Position numbers and translations under genes: made by a program. A stretch of DNA of 64,000 nt from an uncultured Winogradskyella sp. (GTDB taxonomy: Bacteria; Bacteroidota; Bacteroidia; Flavobacteriales; Flavobacteriaceae): NCBI RefSeq assembly GCF_947501905.1, contig NZ_CANMXL010000002.1:496001-560000 (forward strand). The letters run 5' to 3'. The notes beneath the pieces were generated by a model. That model ran no database searches. It was not told where the DNA came from and was given only the letters and a program-made list of their open reading frames with translations. Of this stretch, positions 1 to 8,730 are shown piece after piece (within the stretch, counting starts at the first letter, position 1; every line of letters starts with the position of its first letter).

Positions 1-2019
1 TACATCGTTAAAATTAAGATGCACTTTTTTAAGTTCCGCATCTCCGCCTTGTCCTTCTCTTGTAACATTAGCGTTACCAACTTTCTTAAATCTCGTGTTT
101 TTTGAGTTTGATGCATAAACTGTAAATTCTTTTGGGTACAGAATCCAAGTGTTTACATCTTCTAAACAACTAAAAGAAATATTATCAACGTTTTTTTCTT
201 CACCTAAATCTATTGTTGACACCAAATCCTCTCCAAAATAACCTGTCCAATTTCCATCTCTAAAATCAAGAGTTCCTTCTTGTAAATCAAAAAGCTTATC
301 TGCACTTGCATAATTCTCACTAGGTTTTTTTAAAACTGAATACGCATTTACATCATGCACTATTTTTGCAAAATCTTTTACCAAAACTTCACTAGACACC
401 CACCCCTTTTTTGATGCAATAACTTTTAAAGTTGTGGACGCCTCAAAAATTAGAATTTCATCTAACTTTTTAGATGTTGAATCTGGCACTGTCCCGTCTA
501 AAGTGTATCTCAAATCCACATCTTTAATTCTGCTTTTTACTGCTACATGAATTGTATCTTTAAATAGTGTTTTAATTGGCGAAACTAAAGGCATTTCTAA
601 TTGGCTATCTTCAACAAATCCCTTTTGTATACTATTTTGTATTGAAACATCATATTCCTCTTTCAACGTCAGAGCTTTTTCATCAGTTACTTCTGTACTA
701 TTTGTGTAAATCTTTTGAGGTCTAATGTTAGTTAGTAATTCGGATAAACCTTTATCTGTTATTGATGTGTTATAGAGATTCAACACCTCTAATTGTTCCA
801 AGTCTTTTAGATGTTTTAAAAAAGCATCAGTTATACTCTCATTATTAACACGCAAAAACTTTAGGTTTTTCATTTGCTTTACAACTTTCAGCATCTCATC
901 TGTAACATCAGCATTAAAAAAATCAAGTTCTACGATTTGCTCTTCTACAGCTTCTAATAACATAATAGCCTCTTTTGCTGGGTTTTTATCCAATAACTTT
1001 ACATTTAGAGCTGCTTCGCCGGGAACAATTTCAAAAACCCTAAACCCAGAGTTTCTAACCATTTCGATATCATCAGCTGGCGCTTTAGGAATTTCAATTG
1101 TATTAAAAACAAGATATTTTTTCAGTTTATCTCTAAGCGTATCGTTTGAAGCTACTTGCGATGCATAATCGCTAAAATTAGCACCATTTTCTATCCAATG
1201 TTTAATCAACCAAATCTCATCTTTTGTTGGCTGTTCCTTTCCTTCAGGAGGCATATGCTCCTCATTAGAAACAGGAAGCAACATACGTGTTAACAGTGAA
1301 CTTTTGTCTGGGTTCCCACTAACTAAACTCGCTCCAGAAACACCACCCTTCAAAATTAAATCTGGAGTTAGCATAGACAACTCGCCTTTTTGTTTTGAAG
1401 CATTATGACATTGAATACACTTACTATCTAAAATCTTAAAAACTACATCTTCATAGATTTTAAGGCTATCAACAACTTCTATTGTTTTGGTTTTAGGCTT
1501 TACTCCCGCATACTCCGTTAAAAAATTATCGCCATGCGTTAAAACACTTCCAAAATGGCCTGCAACGCTTATTAAGATAAGTGTCAAAACAAAGAAAGGA
1601 AGAAAGATTTTACTGGATTTAAAATCACTTCTTGTGGTTAAATAAAGTAATATGGACGTGAAAATAGCTGTAGCTGTACCTGAATAAAAATGCAGGTCCA
1701 AGGTTCTATCAGCATAACCACCTTCTAGAGATAAAAAGTAACCAAAAAAACAAGTGATTACTGAAAAAATTGCTGTAAAACCTAATAAGTGTTTTATGGT
1801 TTCTGAAACTTCATTCTTTTGAAATCTTCGAATAATCTCAAGAAAAAATGTAACCACTAGAGCCCCTATTGGCAAGTGTAATACTAGAGGATGGAATCGT
1901 CCTAGAAACAAAATAAAACGTGGTACTTCTTCTGTTTTTATAGTATACAACGTAATAACACCAAATACGAATATGACGATTAAAAATGTATTTTTATATA
2001 GTTTGTCTATGTGTTTCAT
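1..2019 (-). CDS. Planctomycete-type membrane cytochrome c / LRR / chitobiase-like protein (3' end cut by window edge)
   Basis: The frame is open from ATG at 2019 to base 1, giving 673 residues without a stop, so the C-terminus lies outside the window. Residues 1-150 hold several membrane segments, including a GRFHPLVLHLPIG stretch typical of DUF2231-like regions in planctomycete cytochromes. A haem-binding CIQCH motif is at residues 201-205, followed by the PSCyt1-type ending around 250-275. Leucine-rich repeat-like sequence (NLKFLRVNN, QLEVLNLYN) lies at about 350-440, a chitobiase/Fn3-associated element (RYTLDGTVPDS) near 500, and a discoidin-like domain begins near 590. The ATG overlaps the upstream TGA in an ATGA junction, so it is the last visible gene of the operon starting at 7663. 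It is probably anchored in the membrane with an exported haem domain. Its function is unknown; redox or carbohydrate-surface roles are inference. Confidence 0.85.
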   Translation of the reverse strand, partial: MKHIDKLYKNTFLIVIFVFGVITLYTIKTEEVPRFILFLGRFHPLVLHLPIGALVVTFFLEIIRRFQKNEVSETIKHLLGFTAIFSVITCFFGYFLSLEGGYADRTLDLHFYSGTATAIFTSILLYLTTRSDFKSSKIFLPFFVLTLILISVAGHFGSVLTHGDNFLTEYAGVKPKTKTIEVVDSLKIYEDVVFKILDSKCIQCHNASKQKGELSMLTPDLILKGGVSGASLVSGNPDKSSLLTRMLLPVSNEEHMPPEGKEQPTKDEIWLIKHWIENGANFSDYASQVASNDTLRDKLKKYLVFNTIEIPKAPADDIEMVRNSGFRVFEIVPGEAALNVKLLDKNPAKEAIMLLEAVEEQIVELDFFNADVTDEMLKVVKQMKNLKFLRVNNESITDAFLKHLKDLEQLEVLNLYNTSITDKGLSELLTNIRPQKIYTNSTEVTDEKALTLKEEYDVSIQNSIQKGFVEDSQLEMPLVSPIKTLFKDTIHVAVKSRIKDVDLRYTLDGTVPDSTSKKLDEILIFEASTTLKVIASKKGWVSSEVLVKDFAKIVHDVNAYSVLKKPSENYASADKLFDLQEGTLDFRDGNWTGYFGEDLVSTIDLGEEKNVDNISFSCLEDVNTWILYPKEFTVYASNSKNTRFKKVGNANVTREGQGGDAELKKVHLNFNDV

Positions 2020-2807
2020 TCGTTAAAAATCCATTCGTCCATAAACAACCACGCATTATTTCCATTACTGGGATGCCAACTTGGTAAAATGGTATTCACT
2101 ACATTAATTTTAAGTGTTTCAATCTCTCTATCAATAGGAATAACAACCGCATCTAATTGCTTGTACTTACCTTCGGGAAGTTTTGGAATGTTCACCGAAA
2201 TAGTATCTTTTTGATTCACAATAACTGAAACATTTTCCGGTGGAAATATCCATGATTTTGTATCGACTAAATAACTTACGGAAAGCTTTGAAATACGCTT
2301 AGGGATTTTAAAATCTATAACCGCTACTGCAGTAGTATCAAAACCCATCCATTGAGAATCTTTAAAATTTAAACCTCCTAGTTTGTTATTAATTAAAGTC
2401 TGCGCGCCTTGGCCAGGGTAGCTTTTACTAGCTATAGTTTTCCAAGAAAACACTGGTGGTAAAATACCTCCTTCAAAGACTTTCAAACTTGTTGTACTAC
2501 TTTGTTTCCAGTCGCTGTGAAATGCTTTAAAATTATAATTTCCAGCTTTAGATATTTCTAACTGATTCTTATAAATTTTAGATTTTTCTGTTGGCTCTTC
2601 TTCATTTTCAGTATAGCGAATTATGATACCTTCCATTTTTAAATCTGCTTTTATTACTACTGAAGAATCTATAATTCTACTGGAGGCAATTACTCTTGGC
2701 TGGGCAAGTTCTATCGTATCTTCTTGTACAAAGTTTGTTTTTTGTTCTTTTTCATTAGAACAACTCAGTATAAAAACACCTACAAAGAGAACAACTAATT
2801 TTCTCAT
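2016..2807 (-). CDS. Lipoprotein with chitobiase/Fn3-associated domain and discoidin-like C-terminus
   Basis: The chosen ATG at 2807 overlaps the preceding TGA in an ATGA junction and gives a clean lipoprotein signal (MRKLVVLFVGVFILSC, Cys16). An in-frame ATG at 2849 would instead add 14 residues of non-signal sequence. The product is 263 aa. Residues about 40-105 resemble the chitobiase/beta-hexosaminidase C-terminal type (IIIRYTENEEEPTEKS, then an aromatic-rich strand pattern). The remainder contains a galactose-binding-like pattern (GGLNFKDSQWMGFD, ISKLSVSYLVDTKSWIFPP) similar to the C-terminal part of the next gene. It is probably a periplasmic or outer-membrane lipoprotein accompanying the exported DUF1501/DUF1553 proteins. 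No enzymatic motif is visible and the function is unknown. Confidence 0.8.
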   Translation of the reverse strand: MRKLVVLFVGVFILSCSNEKEQKTNFVQEDTIELAQPRVIASSRIIDSSVVIKADLKMEGIIIRYTENEEEPTEKSKIYKNQLEISKAGNYNFKAFHSDWKQSSTTSLKVFEGGILPPVFSWKTIASKSYPGQGAQTLINNKLGGLNFKDSQWMGFDTTAVAVIDFKIPKRISKLSVSYLVDTKSWIFPPENVSVIVNQKDTISVNIPKLPEGKYKQLDAVVIPIDREIETLKINVVNTILPSWHPSNGNNAWLFMDEWIFNE

Positions 2808-3847
2808 ACACGAGTGAGTTTTATAGGATATGTTTTTCCAGAATTCCACTGTGCTACGTACATGTTTTCATCATCGTCTATGCACACATCATGCGGATGC
2901 TGAAATAGACGAATGGTCTGATACAGTTCATCTAACTGACTACCTTTATATCTTGGCGCTGTTGCTCCAGGACAAGACACAACCTCGTTGTTTTCATTCA
3001 TTATAAGTACAAAACCAGAATCTTCATATAATGAATTTTTAGACCTCAACACTGCAAAATAAATATCCCTACCGTGAATTACTGGTCTACAAATCAACGC
3101 GCCGGGTACATTTATAGTCTCTATGTATTCTCCCGTTGGAGTAAAACGTTTTAACTGATTTAATTCTCTTGCTGTAACTAATAAAGAAGGGTTTTTAGTA
3201 TCACGATTGTCATAACAAATACCATGAGCATTTAAAAATTTATTACTTTCAGTACCAACTCCACCAAAATAGTTTTGAAGCTCTCCTTTATAGTTATAAT
3301 GCATAATGAATTGCTTTCCATAGCCATCAGCGACATATATATCTCCATTATCTGTTACAGCCGTCTCAGTTGGTCTGTAATCTCCTTTTGATGAATACGC
3401 TGCGATTTCTGATGGGTAATCTATTGTAAAAACTACTTTACCATCGATGGTTGTTTTTATAACTTGATGACGTTCATAATCAGTAATTAACAAAAAATCT
3501 TCTCCATTTTCTTTAACCAAAGTTAAGCCGTGAGCTCCAGGATAATCTGCACCCCATGTTTCGAGCAACTTTCCAGATTTATCATAAATAATAACATTGT
3601 TTTTAACCTCATTTGTAAGCAACACTATTCGCCCTTTGGAGTCCTGTACCATTTCATGGCAATCATTTACTGGTGTTTTTGAAGCATCTAAATTACCCCA
3701 ATTCAAATCTACTTTATAACGATGCGAATTATGACCTACAATTATATCTTTTGAGTCTGAAAACGAAAAAGCATTACCATACATAGGGTATGTAAGTAAA
3801 CCAGCTGCTAAACAAGATGATTGTTTTAGAAATTTTCTTCGGCTCAT
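2804..3847 (-). CDS. Tat-exported NHL/6-bladed beta-propeller protein
   Basis: 347 aa. The N-terminus MSRRKFLKQSSCLAAG is a twin-arginine signal, so the protein is probably exported folded. The rest shows repeated beta-propeller strands of NHL type (DSKGRIVLLTNEV, DNGDIYVADGYG, HDVCIDDDENMYVAQW) spaced as in 6-bladed propellers. Such propellers occur beside DUF1501/DUF1549/DUF1553 proteins in Planctomycetes and Bacteroidota. The start lies 2 bases beyond the stop of the DUF1501 gene, and the stop overlaps the next ATG, so it belongs to one operon. The substrate is unknown; propellers of this kind bind ligands or act as scaffolds or lyases, and I see nothing that decides between these. Confidence 0.85.
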   Translation of the reverse strand: MSRRKFLKQSSCLAAGLLTYPMYGNAFSFSDSKDIIVGHNSHRYKVDLNWGNLDASKTPVNDCHEMVQDSKGRIVLLTNEVKNNVIIYDKSGKLLETWGADYPGAHGLTLVKENGEDFLLITDYERHQVIKTTIDGKVVFTIDYPSEIAAYSSKGDYRPTETAVTDNGDIYVADGYGKQFIMHYNYKGELQNYFGGVGTESNKFLNAHGICYDNRDTKNPSLLVTARELNQLKRFTPTGEYIETINVPGALICRPVIHGRDIYFAVLRSKNSLYEDSGFVLIMNENNEVVSCPGATAPRYKGSQLDELYQTIRLFQHPHDVCIDDDENMYVAQWNSGKTYPIKLTRV

Positions 3848-3849
3848 AT

Positions 3850-5307
3850 TTAACTCAATAAATCTTTTACTACATGACCAGAAACGTCTGTTAATCTAAA
3901 GCGTCTGCCTTGGTGTTTGTGCGTGAACTTGGTGTGATCAATACCCATGAGGTGCATCATTGTTGCCTGTAAATCATGAACATGTACAGGGTCTTTGGTA
4001 ATATTATATCCAAAATCGTCTGTTTCGCCATAAGTAAACCCAGGTTTTACGCCTCCGCCAGCCATAAACATGGTAAAACATCTTGGGTGATGATCTCTTC
4101 CATAATTAGTTTTTGTAAGTGCTCCTTGACTGTAATTTGTACGACCAAACTCACCTCCCCAAACCACAAGAGTATCTTCTAATAATCCTCGTTGTTTTAA
4201 ATCCATAATCAAAGCAGCAGTAGCTTGATCTACATCTTTTGCCTGTTTTGTTATATGTGATGGTAAGTTGTCGTGTTGATCCCAACCCATATGATACAAC
4301 TGTACAAATCGTACATCTTGCTCTACGAGTCGTCTAGCCAGTAAACAGTTAGCGGCATATGTTCCTGGGATTGCAGCATTAGCACCATACATTTGCATGA
4401 TATGATCGGGCTCATCTTCTATATTCATGGTATCTGGAACGGAAGTTTGCATGCGATACGCCATTTCGTATTGTGCGATTCGGCTATTTGTTTCTGGGTC
4501 TCCAAACTCACGTTCTTGTTTTTCATTAAGTTCCGCAATATGATCTAGCATTTTGCGACGTTCTAAACGTGTCATACCTTCTGGATCTTTGAGGTATAAA
4601 ACTGGATCTTTTCCTGAGCGGAATTGAACACCTTGGTGTAATGAACTCAAAAAGCCATTACCCCATAACCTAGAATATAAAGGCTGCGCCATTGCTCTTC
4701 CTGTGCCTCTAGATAACAATACGGTGAATGTCGGTAAATTCTCATTTAAGCTACCTAAACCGTAACTCATCCATGAGCCTATACTAGGACGACCAGCTTG
4801 TTGCGAGCCTGTCTGGAAAAAGGTAATTGCTGGATCGTGATTAATCGCTTCAGTATGCATCGATTTTATAAAACATAACTCATCTACAATCTTTGCAGTA
4901 AATGGCATTAAATCACTTACCCAGGCTCTTGATTCGCCATATTGGTTAAATTTAAATTGACTCCCAACCAAAGGAAAACTATCTTGACCAGATGTCATCC
5001 CTGTTAATCTCTGGCCTTGCCTAATAGAGTCTGGCAAGTCTTGACCACGCATCTTATGTAATAGTGGTTTATAATCAAACAATTCTAATTGCGATGGCCC
5101 ACCACTTTGAAATAAATAAATAACACGTTTTGCCTTTGGTGCAAAATGAGGCAAATTTAATCCTGCTAATGGCGAATCTGATGACTCTACTATTGAAGAG
5201 AATGGATTTAACAAAGAAGCTGTAGCTAGACCTCCAATTCCTAAACCTAATTTTTTAAGAAAATGGCGTCTATTATTATTTAAAAAATGTTTTGATATTT
5301 CTTCCAT
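3850..5307 (-). CDS. DUF1501 family protein, Tat-exported
   Basis: 485 aa, the usual length for DUF1501. A twin-arginine signal (NNRRHFLKKLG followed by a hydrophobic stretch) lies in the first 40 residues. Family signatures follow: FQSGGPSQLELFDYKP near residue 70, GWDQHDNLPSH near 343, VVWGGEFGRT near 385 and NYGRDHHPRCF near 403. These belong to a sulfatase/alkaline-phosphatase-like fold and the family has no established activity. It follows the DUF1549/DUF1553 gene with a 1-base gap, the arrangement in which the two families nearly always occur. Export in a folded state would fit metal or cofactor loading in the cytoplasm, which is inference. Confidence 0.93.
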   Translation of the reverse strand: MEEISKHFLNNNRRHFLKKLGLGIGGLATASLLNPFSSIVESSDSPLAGLNLPHFAPKAKRVIYLFQSGGPSQLELFDYKPLLHKMRGQDLPDSIRQGQRLTGMTSGQDSFPLVGSQFKFNQYGESRAWVSDLMPFTAKIVDELCFIKSMHTEAINHDPAITFFQTGSQQAGRPSIGSWMSYGLGSLNENLPTFTVLLSRGTGRAMAQPLYSRLWGNGFLSSLHQGVQFRSGKDPVLYLKDPEGMTRLERRKMLDHIAELNEKQEREFGDPETNSRIAQYEMAYRMQTSVPDTMNIEDEPDHIMQMYGANAAIPGTYAANCLLARRLVEQDVRFVQLYHMGWDQHDNLPSHITKQAKDVDQATAALIMDLKQRGLLEDTLVVWGGEFGRTNYSQGALTKTNYGRDHHPRCFTMFMAGGGVKPGFTYGETDDFGYNITKDPVHVHDLQATMMHLMGIDHTKFTHKHQGRRFRLTDVSGHVVKDLLS

Positions 5308-5308
5308 C

Positions 5309-7663
5309 TTATCCTTTTACAATAGCTTCATCCAAGTTAAAAATGAGACTCGTCAATGTTGTGAATGCATATATTCTTTTCTTCGGAATATTTAAATCTT
5401 GATATTCTTGTTTTAATTTAAAATCTTCTTTTTCAATCTCATTATAATTTGATTCGGTATCCTTTAAAAATGTAATCAATTTTTCAACTTCTGAATCCTC
5501 AGGCGTTCTCGAAGTGATTCTTCTAAAAATTATTTTAATTCGTTCTTTATCAGATAAATTTTCGTCTTTAAGCATCTTAGCTGCTAATACTTCTGATGCT
5601 TCAATTAATTGTGGATCATTAAGCATCACTAAAGCTTGCAGTGGTGTGCTAGTTTTTTGACGTTCTACACTACAAAAATCTCTGGTAGCAGCATCAAAAG
5701 TTAGCATCGCTGGTGGTGGCACAGTACGTTTCCAAAAGGTATACAAACTTCTACGGTATAGGTTTTCGCCTTTATCCATTATATACTCTGTTAGCCCTTG
5801 ACCTGATGTTGTTTCTGCCCATAAGCCTTTTGGTTGGTATGGTTTTACACTTGGACCACCTAATTTATCTACTAATAAACCACTTGCTGCAAGTGCATTA
5901 TCACGAATCATCTCGGCAGTTAGTTTTTCTCTTGAGCTACGTGCTAGCCATTTATTAGTTGGATCAATTTCTAGTAACTCTGGAGTCGCTTTAGTGGTTT
6001 GCTGATAGGTCTGCGACATTACCATACGCTTAAGCATCTTCTTGGTATCCCAACCTTCTTCTCTATAAGTTTCGGCGAGCCAATCTAAAAGTTCGGGATG
6101 AGAGGGCAATGCGCCTTGATTACCAAAATCAGAACTTGTTGCTACTATACCTATTCCAAATATCTGCTGCCATAATCTATTTACGGCAACTCGGGCCGTT
6201 AACGTATTATCTTCATCAAATAACCAATCAGAAAGTCCTAATCTATTTTTTTGATATTTATCTGTAAATGATAAAACAGCTTGTGGTACGCCTTCTTTAA
6301 CTTCTTCTCCAAAATTATCATAAGCGCCGCGCTTTAAGATATAGGTTTTCCTATTTGGTTTGGAATCTTTCATTACCATTAAGTCCAACTCATTAATAGA
6401 ATCTGGCATATTAATAAAAGTCAAAACATCTTTTACTTCTTGCTGAGTTATTCTAATATTAGGCTCTGGGATTTCGCCATAATCCATTCGTCCTTTTTCA
6501 TCTAATTTGTTGAAAAACGCATAAAAACTAAAGTATTCTTTTTGCGAAATCGGATCATATTTATGGTCATGACATTGAGCACATTCCATAGTTAAGCCTA
6601 AAAGTGATTTTGAAACGGTATTTGTCCGGTCTAAAACATATTCGTTCCTGTATTCCTCATCTATAACACCACCTTCTTGAGTGATTTTATGATTACGATT
6701 AAATCCTGTTGCTAAAATCTGTTCTCTTGTTGCATTTGGAATTAAATCTCCTGCGAGTTGCCATTTTACAAATTGGTCGTAGGGTATATTCCGATTAAAA
6801 GCACTAATCACCCAATCGCGCCAAGGCCACATTATACGCTCCAAATCATCTTGATACCCATGTGTGTCAGAATACCTAGCAACATCTAACCAAATTGCCG
6901 CCATACGTTCTCCGTAAGCTTTTGAAGCTAACAAATTATCAATAACGGTCTCAAAGGCATTTTCACCATTGTCTTTTATAAAAGTATCTATTGCCTCTAT
7001 CGATGGAGGTAGCCCAGTTAAATCGAAATAAACACGACGAATCAGCTTTTCTTTACTTGCTTTTTCGGACATAGAAAGTCCTTTCTCTTTAAGCTTTCTA
7101 AGAATAAATTTATCTATTTCTCCATTCTTATTTTCTGAAAAAATATTAGGGATTTCTGGTTTTTTAGGTTTTACAAAAGCCCAATGGTCTTTCCATACTG
7201 CGCCTTGCCCAATCCATTTAACCAATATTTGTTTTTCGTAATCGGTAAGACTCAGGTTCGAATTTATAGGAGGCATAATCTTACTCTCTTCTTTAGCAAG
7301 AATACGGTGTACCATTTGGCTAGCAGTTGTATCTCCTGGAACTAAAGCAAATCGGTCTTTATTTTCGCCAAGAGCGGCATAGGCACCATCCTTGGTGTCA
7401 AATCTTAAACCAGCCTCACGAGTGCCTTCATCAGGTCCATGACATAAATAACACCTGTCTGATAAAATAGGTTTAACATGAAATATATAGTCTATCTTCT
7501 CTGGAATTGTTTCCTCTGAAGCTAAAACAGATGCGTCCTTTATTTCGACATCAGAATAATCATTTACTCTACTTGATGAGATATACTTATAACACAAGAC
7601 TAGCAAAAATGGCACTAGAAAGTACCAAATAAGCGGTGTTGATTTAAACTTTTTCTTTTTCAT
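5309..7663 (-). CDS. PSCyt1-DUF1549-DUF1553 planctomycete-type cytochrome protein
   Basis: 784 aa. One membrane segment lies at residues 11-27, then a PSCyt1 haem motif CYLCH at 71-75 followed by GPDEGTREAGLRFD, then DUF1549 (PYDQFVKWQLAGDLIP and a second CxxCH, CAQCH, at 361-365), then DUF1553 at about 490-770 (ARVAVNRLWQQIFG, FDAATRDFCSVERQ). Two CxxCH motifs suggest two covalent haems if cytochrome c maturation acts on it. This is the first gene of a five-gene minus-strand operon. The family is greatly expanded in Planctomycetes, sparser in Bacteroidota, and has no demonstrated biochemical function. The start ATG at 7663 is preceded by an A/T-rich leader with a possible hairpin at 7681-7703. 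Confidence 0.93.
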   Translation of the reverse strand: MKKKKFKSTPLIWYFLVPFLLVLCYKYISSSRVNDYSDVEIKDASVLASEETIPEKIDYIFHVKPILSDRCYLCHGPDEGTREAGLRFDTKDGAYAALGENKDRFALVPGDTTASQMVHRILAKEESKIMPPINSNLSLTDYEKQILVKWIGQGAVWKDHWAFVKPKKPEIPNIFSENKNGEIDKFILRKLKEKGLSMSEKASKEKLIRRVYFDLTGLPPSIEAIDTFIKDNGENAFETVIDNLLASKAYGERMAAIWLDVARYSDTHGYQDDLERIMWPWRDWVISAFNRNIPYDQFVKWQLAGDLIPNATREQILATGFNRNHKITQEGGVIDEEYRNEYVLDRTNTVSKSLLGLTMECAQCHDHKYDPISQKEYFSFYAFFNKLDEKGRMDYGEIPEPNIRITQQEVKDVLTFINMPDSINELDLMVMKDSKPNRKTYILKRGAYDNFGEEVKEGVPQAVLSFTDKYQKNRLGLSDWLFDEDNTLTARVAVNRLWQQIFGIGIVATSSDFGNQGALPSHPELLDWLAETYREEGWDTKKMLKRMVMSQTYQQTTKATPELLEIDPTNKWLARSSREKLTAEMIRDNALAASGLLVDKLGGPSVKPYQPKGLWAETTSGQGLTEYIMDKGENLYRRSLYTFWKRTVPPPAMLTFDAATRDFCSVERQKTSTPLQALVMLNDPQLIEASEVLAAKMLKDENLSDKERIKIIFRRITSRTPEDSEVEKLITFLKDTESNYNEIEKEDFKLKQEYQDLNIPKKRIYAFTTLTSLIFNLDEAIVKG

Positions 7664-7912
7664 TGAAACAAGAAATACAGCTTAAAAATAATTCTTTTTT
7701 AAGTATATCTCCTAGATTTAATTAACATCACTAAAATAATAATATACAAGCAAAATGTTTATAGAAGCTCTATAAGTAAAATCAATGCAATGATTTAGAA
7801 AGTTTTAGCAAATAAAAAACTTATTAATATTGATGAGTTCTTAGTGACCTCGATAGATTGACCCTAGCTTGCCTAACAAAGCTAGCTTTGAAAATCAAAA
7901 CCTTATTAAAAC
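7664..7912. other. Intergenic region between the planctomycete-type operon and tRNA-Arg
   Basis: No convincing ORF or clear TAnnTTTG box is seen here. It holds short inverted repeats: an 8-bp stem (7681-7688 with 7696-7703) in the leader of the 5309-7663 gene, a 6-bp stem at 7760-7774, and a 7-bp stem (7864-7870 with 7879-7885). The operon promoter is presumably here but was not recognised. Confidence 0.4.
7844..7859. repeat. Partial copy of the tRNA-Arg 3' end
   Basis: The 10 bases GTGACCTCGA at 7844-7853 exactly match 7955-7964, which is the discriminator and acceptor end of the tRNA-Arg gene plus one flanking base. Similarity continues loosely (TAGATT versus CAGGATT). It sits 111 bp beyond the tRNA 3' end. 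It could be a remnant of a duplicated tRNA, a relic attachment site, or chance. Confidence 0.35.
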
Positions 7913-7945
7913 AAAAAAGCAAGCTAAAACTTTTAGCTTGCTTTT
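7913..7945 (-). terminator. Rho-independent terminator of tRNA-Arg
   Basis: Bases 7915-7929 (AAAAGCAAGCTAAAA) pair perfectly with 7931-7945. On the minus strand the stem is followed by a run of six T. It begins 10 bases past the tRNA 3' end. Confidence 0.8.
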
Positions 7946-7955
7946 GATTTATTCG

Positions 7956-8029
7956 TGACCTCGACAGGATTCAAACCTGTAACCTCTTGAGCCGTAATCA
8001 AGTGCGCTATTCAGTTGCGCCACGAGGCC
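7956..8029 (-). tRNA. tRNA-Arg (anticodon ACG)
   Basis: A complete cloverleaf reads on the minus strand: acceptor GGCCTCG pairs with CGAGGTC (one G-U); D stem GCGC/GCGC; anticodon stem CTTGA/TCAAG around loop TTACGGC, giving anticodon ACG; variable loop AGGTT; T stem ACAGG/CCTGT around TTTGAAT; discriminator A. CCA is not encoded. The wobble A would be modified to inosine by TadA to read CGU/CGC/CGA. The gene is flanked by its own promoter and terminator. Confidence 0.97.
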
Positions 8030-8044
8030 TTTTTTAAGTGGGTG

Positions 8045-8077
8045 CAAATATAATACATTATTTAAAAAACATCCAAA
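8045..8077 (-). promoter_or_regulatory. Promoter of tRNA-Arg
   Basis: On the minus strand TTTG (8077-8074) is followed after 21 bases by TATATTTG (8052-8045), matching the Bacteroidota -33/-7 consensus TTTG-N19-23-TAnnTTTG. The predicted start is about 9 bases before the tRNA. Confidence 0.8.
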
Positions 8078-8147
8078 CTATTTTTTCTTAAAATATAAGT
8101 TTTAGCCTTTTATTGTCATTAGTTATAGATAGATGATTATAGAATTA

Positions 8148-8155
8148 TATTTTTG
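8148..8155 (+). promoter_or_regulatory. -7 box upstream of the sulfur transporter genes
   Basis: TATTTTTG fits TAnnTTTG and lies 15 bases before the ATG at 8171, so the leader would be only about 8-10 bases. No convincing -33 TTTG was found. Confidence 0.5.
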
Positions 8156-8170
8156 TTTAAAATTTAATTT

Positions 8171-8728
8171 ATGGAATATATTTTAGAGCCTTGGCCATGG
8201 TACATTTCCGGACCATGCATTGCCATAGTAATGTTTATACTTTTATACTTTGGAAGAACGTTTGGCATGTCTTCTAATTTACGTACACTTTGCGCTATTG
8301 GCGGTGCTGGCAAAAAAGTAGATTTTTTTAAATTCGATTGGAAAGCACAACGTTGGAATCTTGTTGTTGTACTTGGTGCAATAGTTGGTGGTTTTATTGC
8401 TCATAACTTTCTTTCAAACCCAATAGATATTGATTTAAGTCAACAAACGGTTTTAGATTTAAATGCTTTAGGTTTTAACGATACAGGCAAATCTTTATTA
8501 CCTCCAGAATTATTTAGTTGGGAAAATGTATTGAGCATTAAAGGATTACTAATACTTACTATAGGTGGTTTTTTAGTCGGATTTGGTACTCGTTATGCAG
8601 GCGGTTGTACTTCTGGACATGCTATCACAGGTTTAAGCAGTTTACAATTGCCATCATTAGTGGCTGTTGTTGGCTTTTTTATTGGCGGTTTAATTATGAT
8701 TCACCTTATTTATCCAATCTTATTTTAA
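8171..8728 (+). CDS. YeeE/YedE-type sulfur transporter, first half (PmpA/TsuA-like)
   Basis: 185 aa with four strongly hydrophobic segments (about 11-28, 58-80, 122-142, 158-183). The family signature [11 protein letters not shown] carries Cys146, with further cysteines at 16 and 41. YeeE/YedE proteins move thiosulfate or other reduced sulfur species through the inner membrane using conserved cysteines (TsuA is the characterised example). Here the transporter is split over two genes; the second starts 2 bases after this stop. The neighbouring TauE-type exporter and persulfide dioxygenase support a role in sulfur-compound traffic. Direction and substrate cannot be read from the sequence. Confidence 0.88.
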   Translation: MEYILEPWPWYISGPCIAIVMFILLYFGRTFGMSSNLRTLCAIGGAGKKVDFFKFDWKAQRWNLVVVLGAIVGGFIAHNFLSNPIDIDLSQQTVLDLNALGFNDTGKSLLPPELFSWENVLSIKGLLILTIGGFLVGFGTRYAGGCTSGHAITGLSSLQLPSLVAVVGFFIGGLIMIHLIYPILF

Positions 8729-8730
8729 CT

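Noticed and set aside
7956..8029. tRNA-adjacent genomic island
   Set aside because: No integrase or clear direct-repeat pair bounds either flank; only a weak fragment of the tRNA end is found.
8605..8730. N-terminal extension of the second YeeE/YedE gene from 8605
   Set aside because: It overlaps the first gene in another frame and reads as Phe/Tyr/Cys-rich noise; ATG 8731 gives the family N-terminus.
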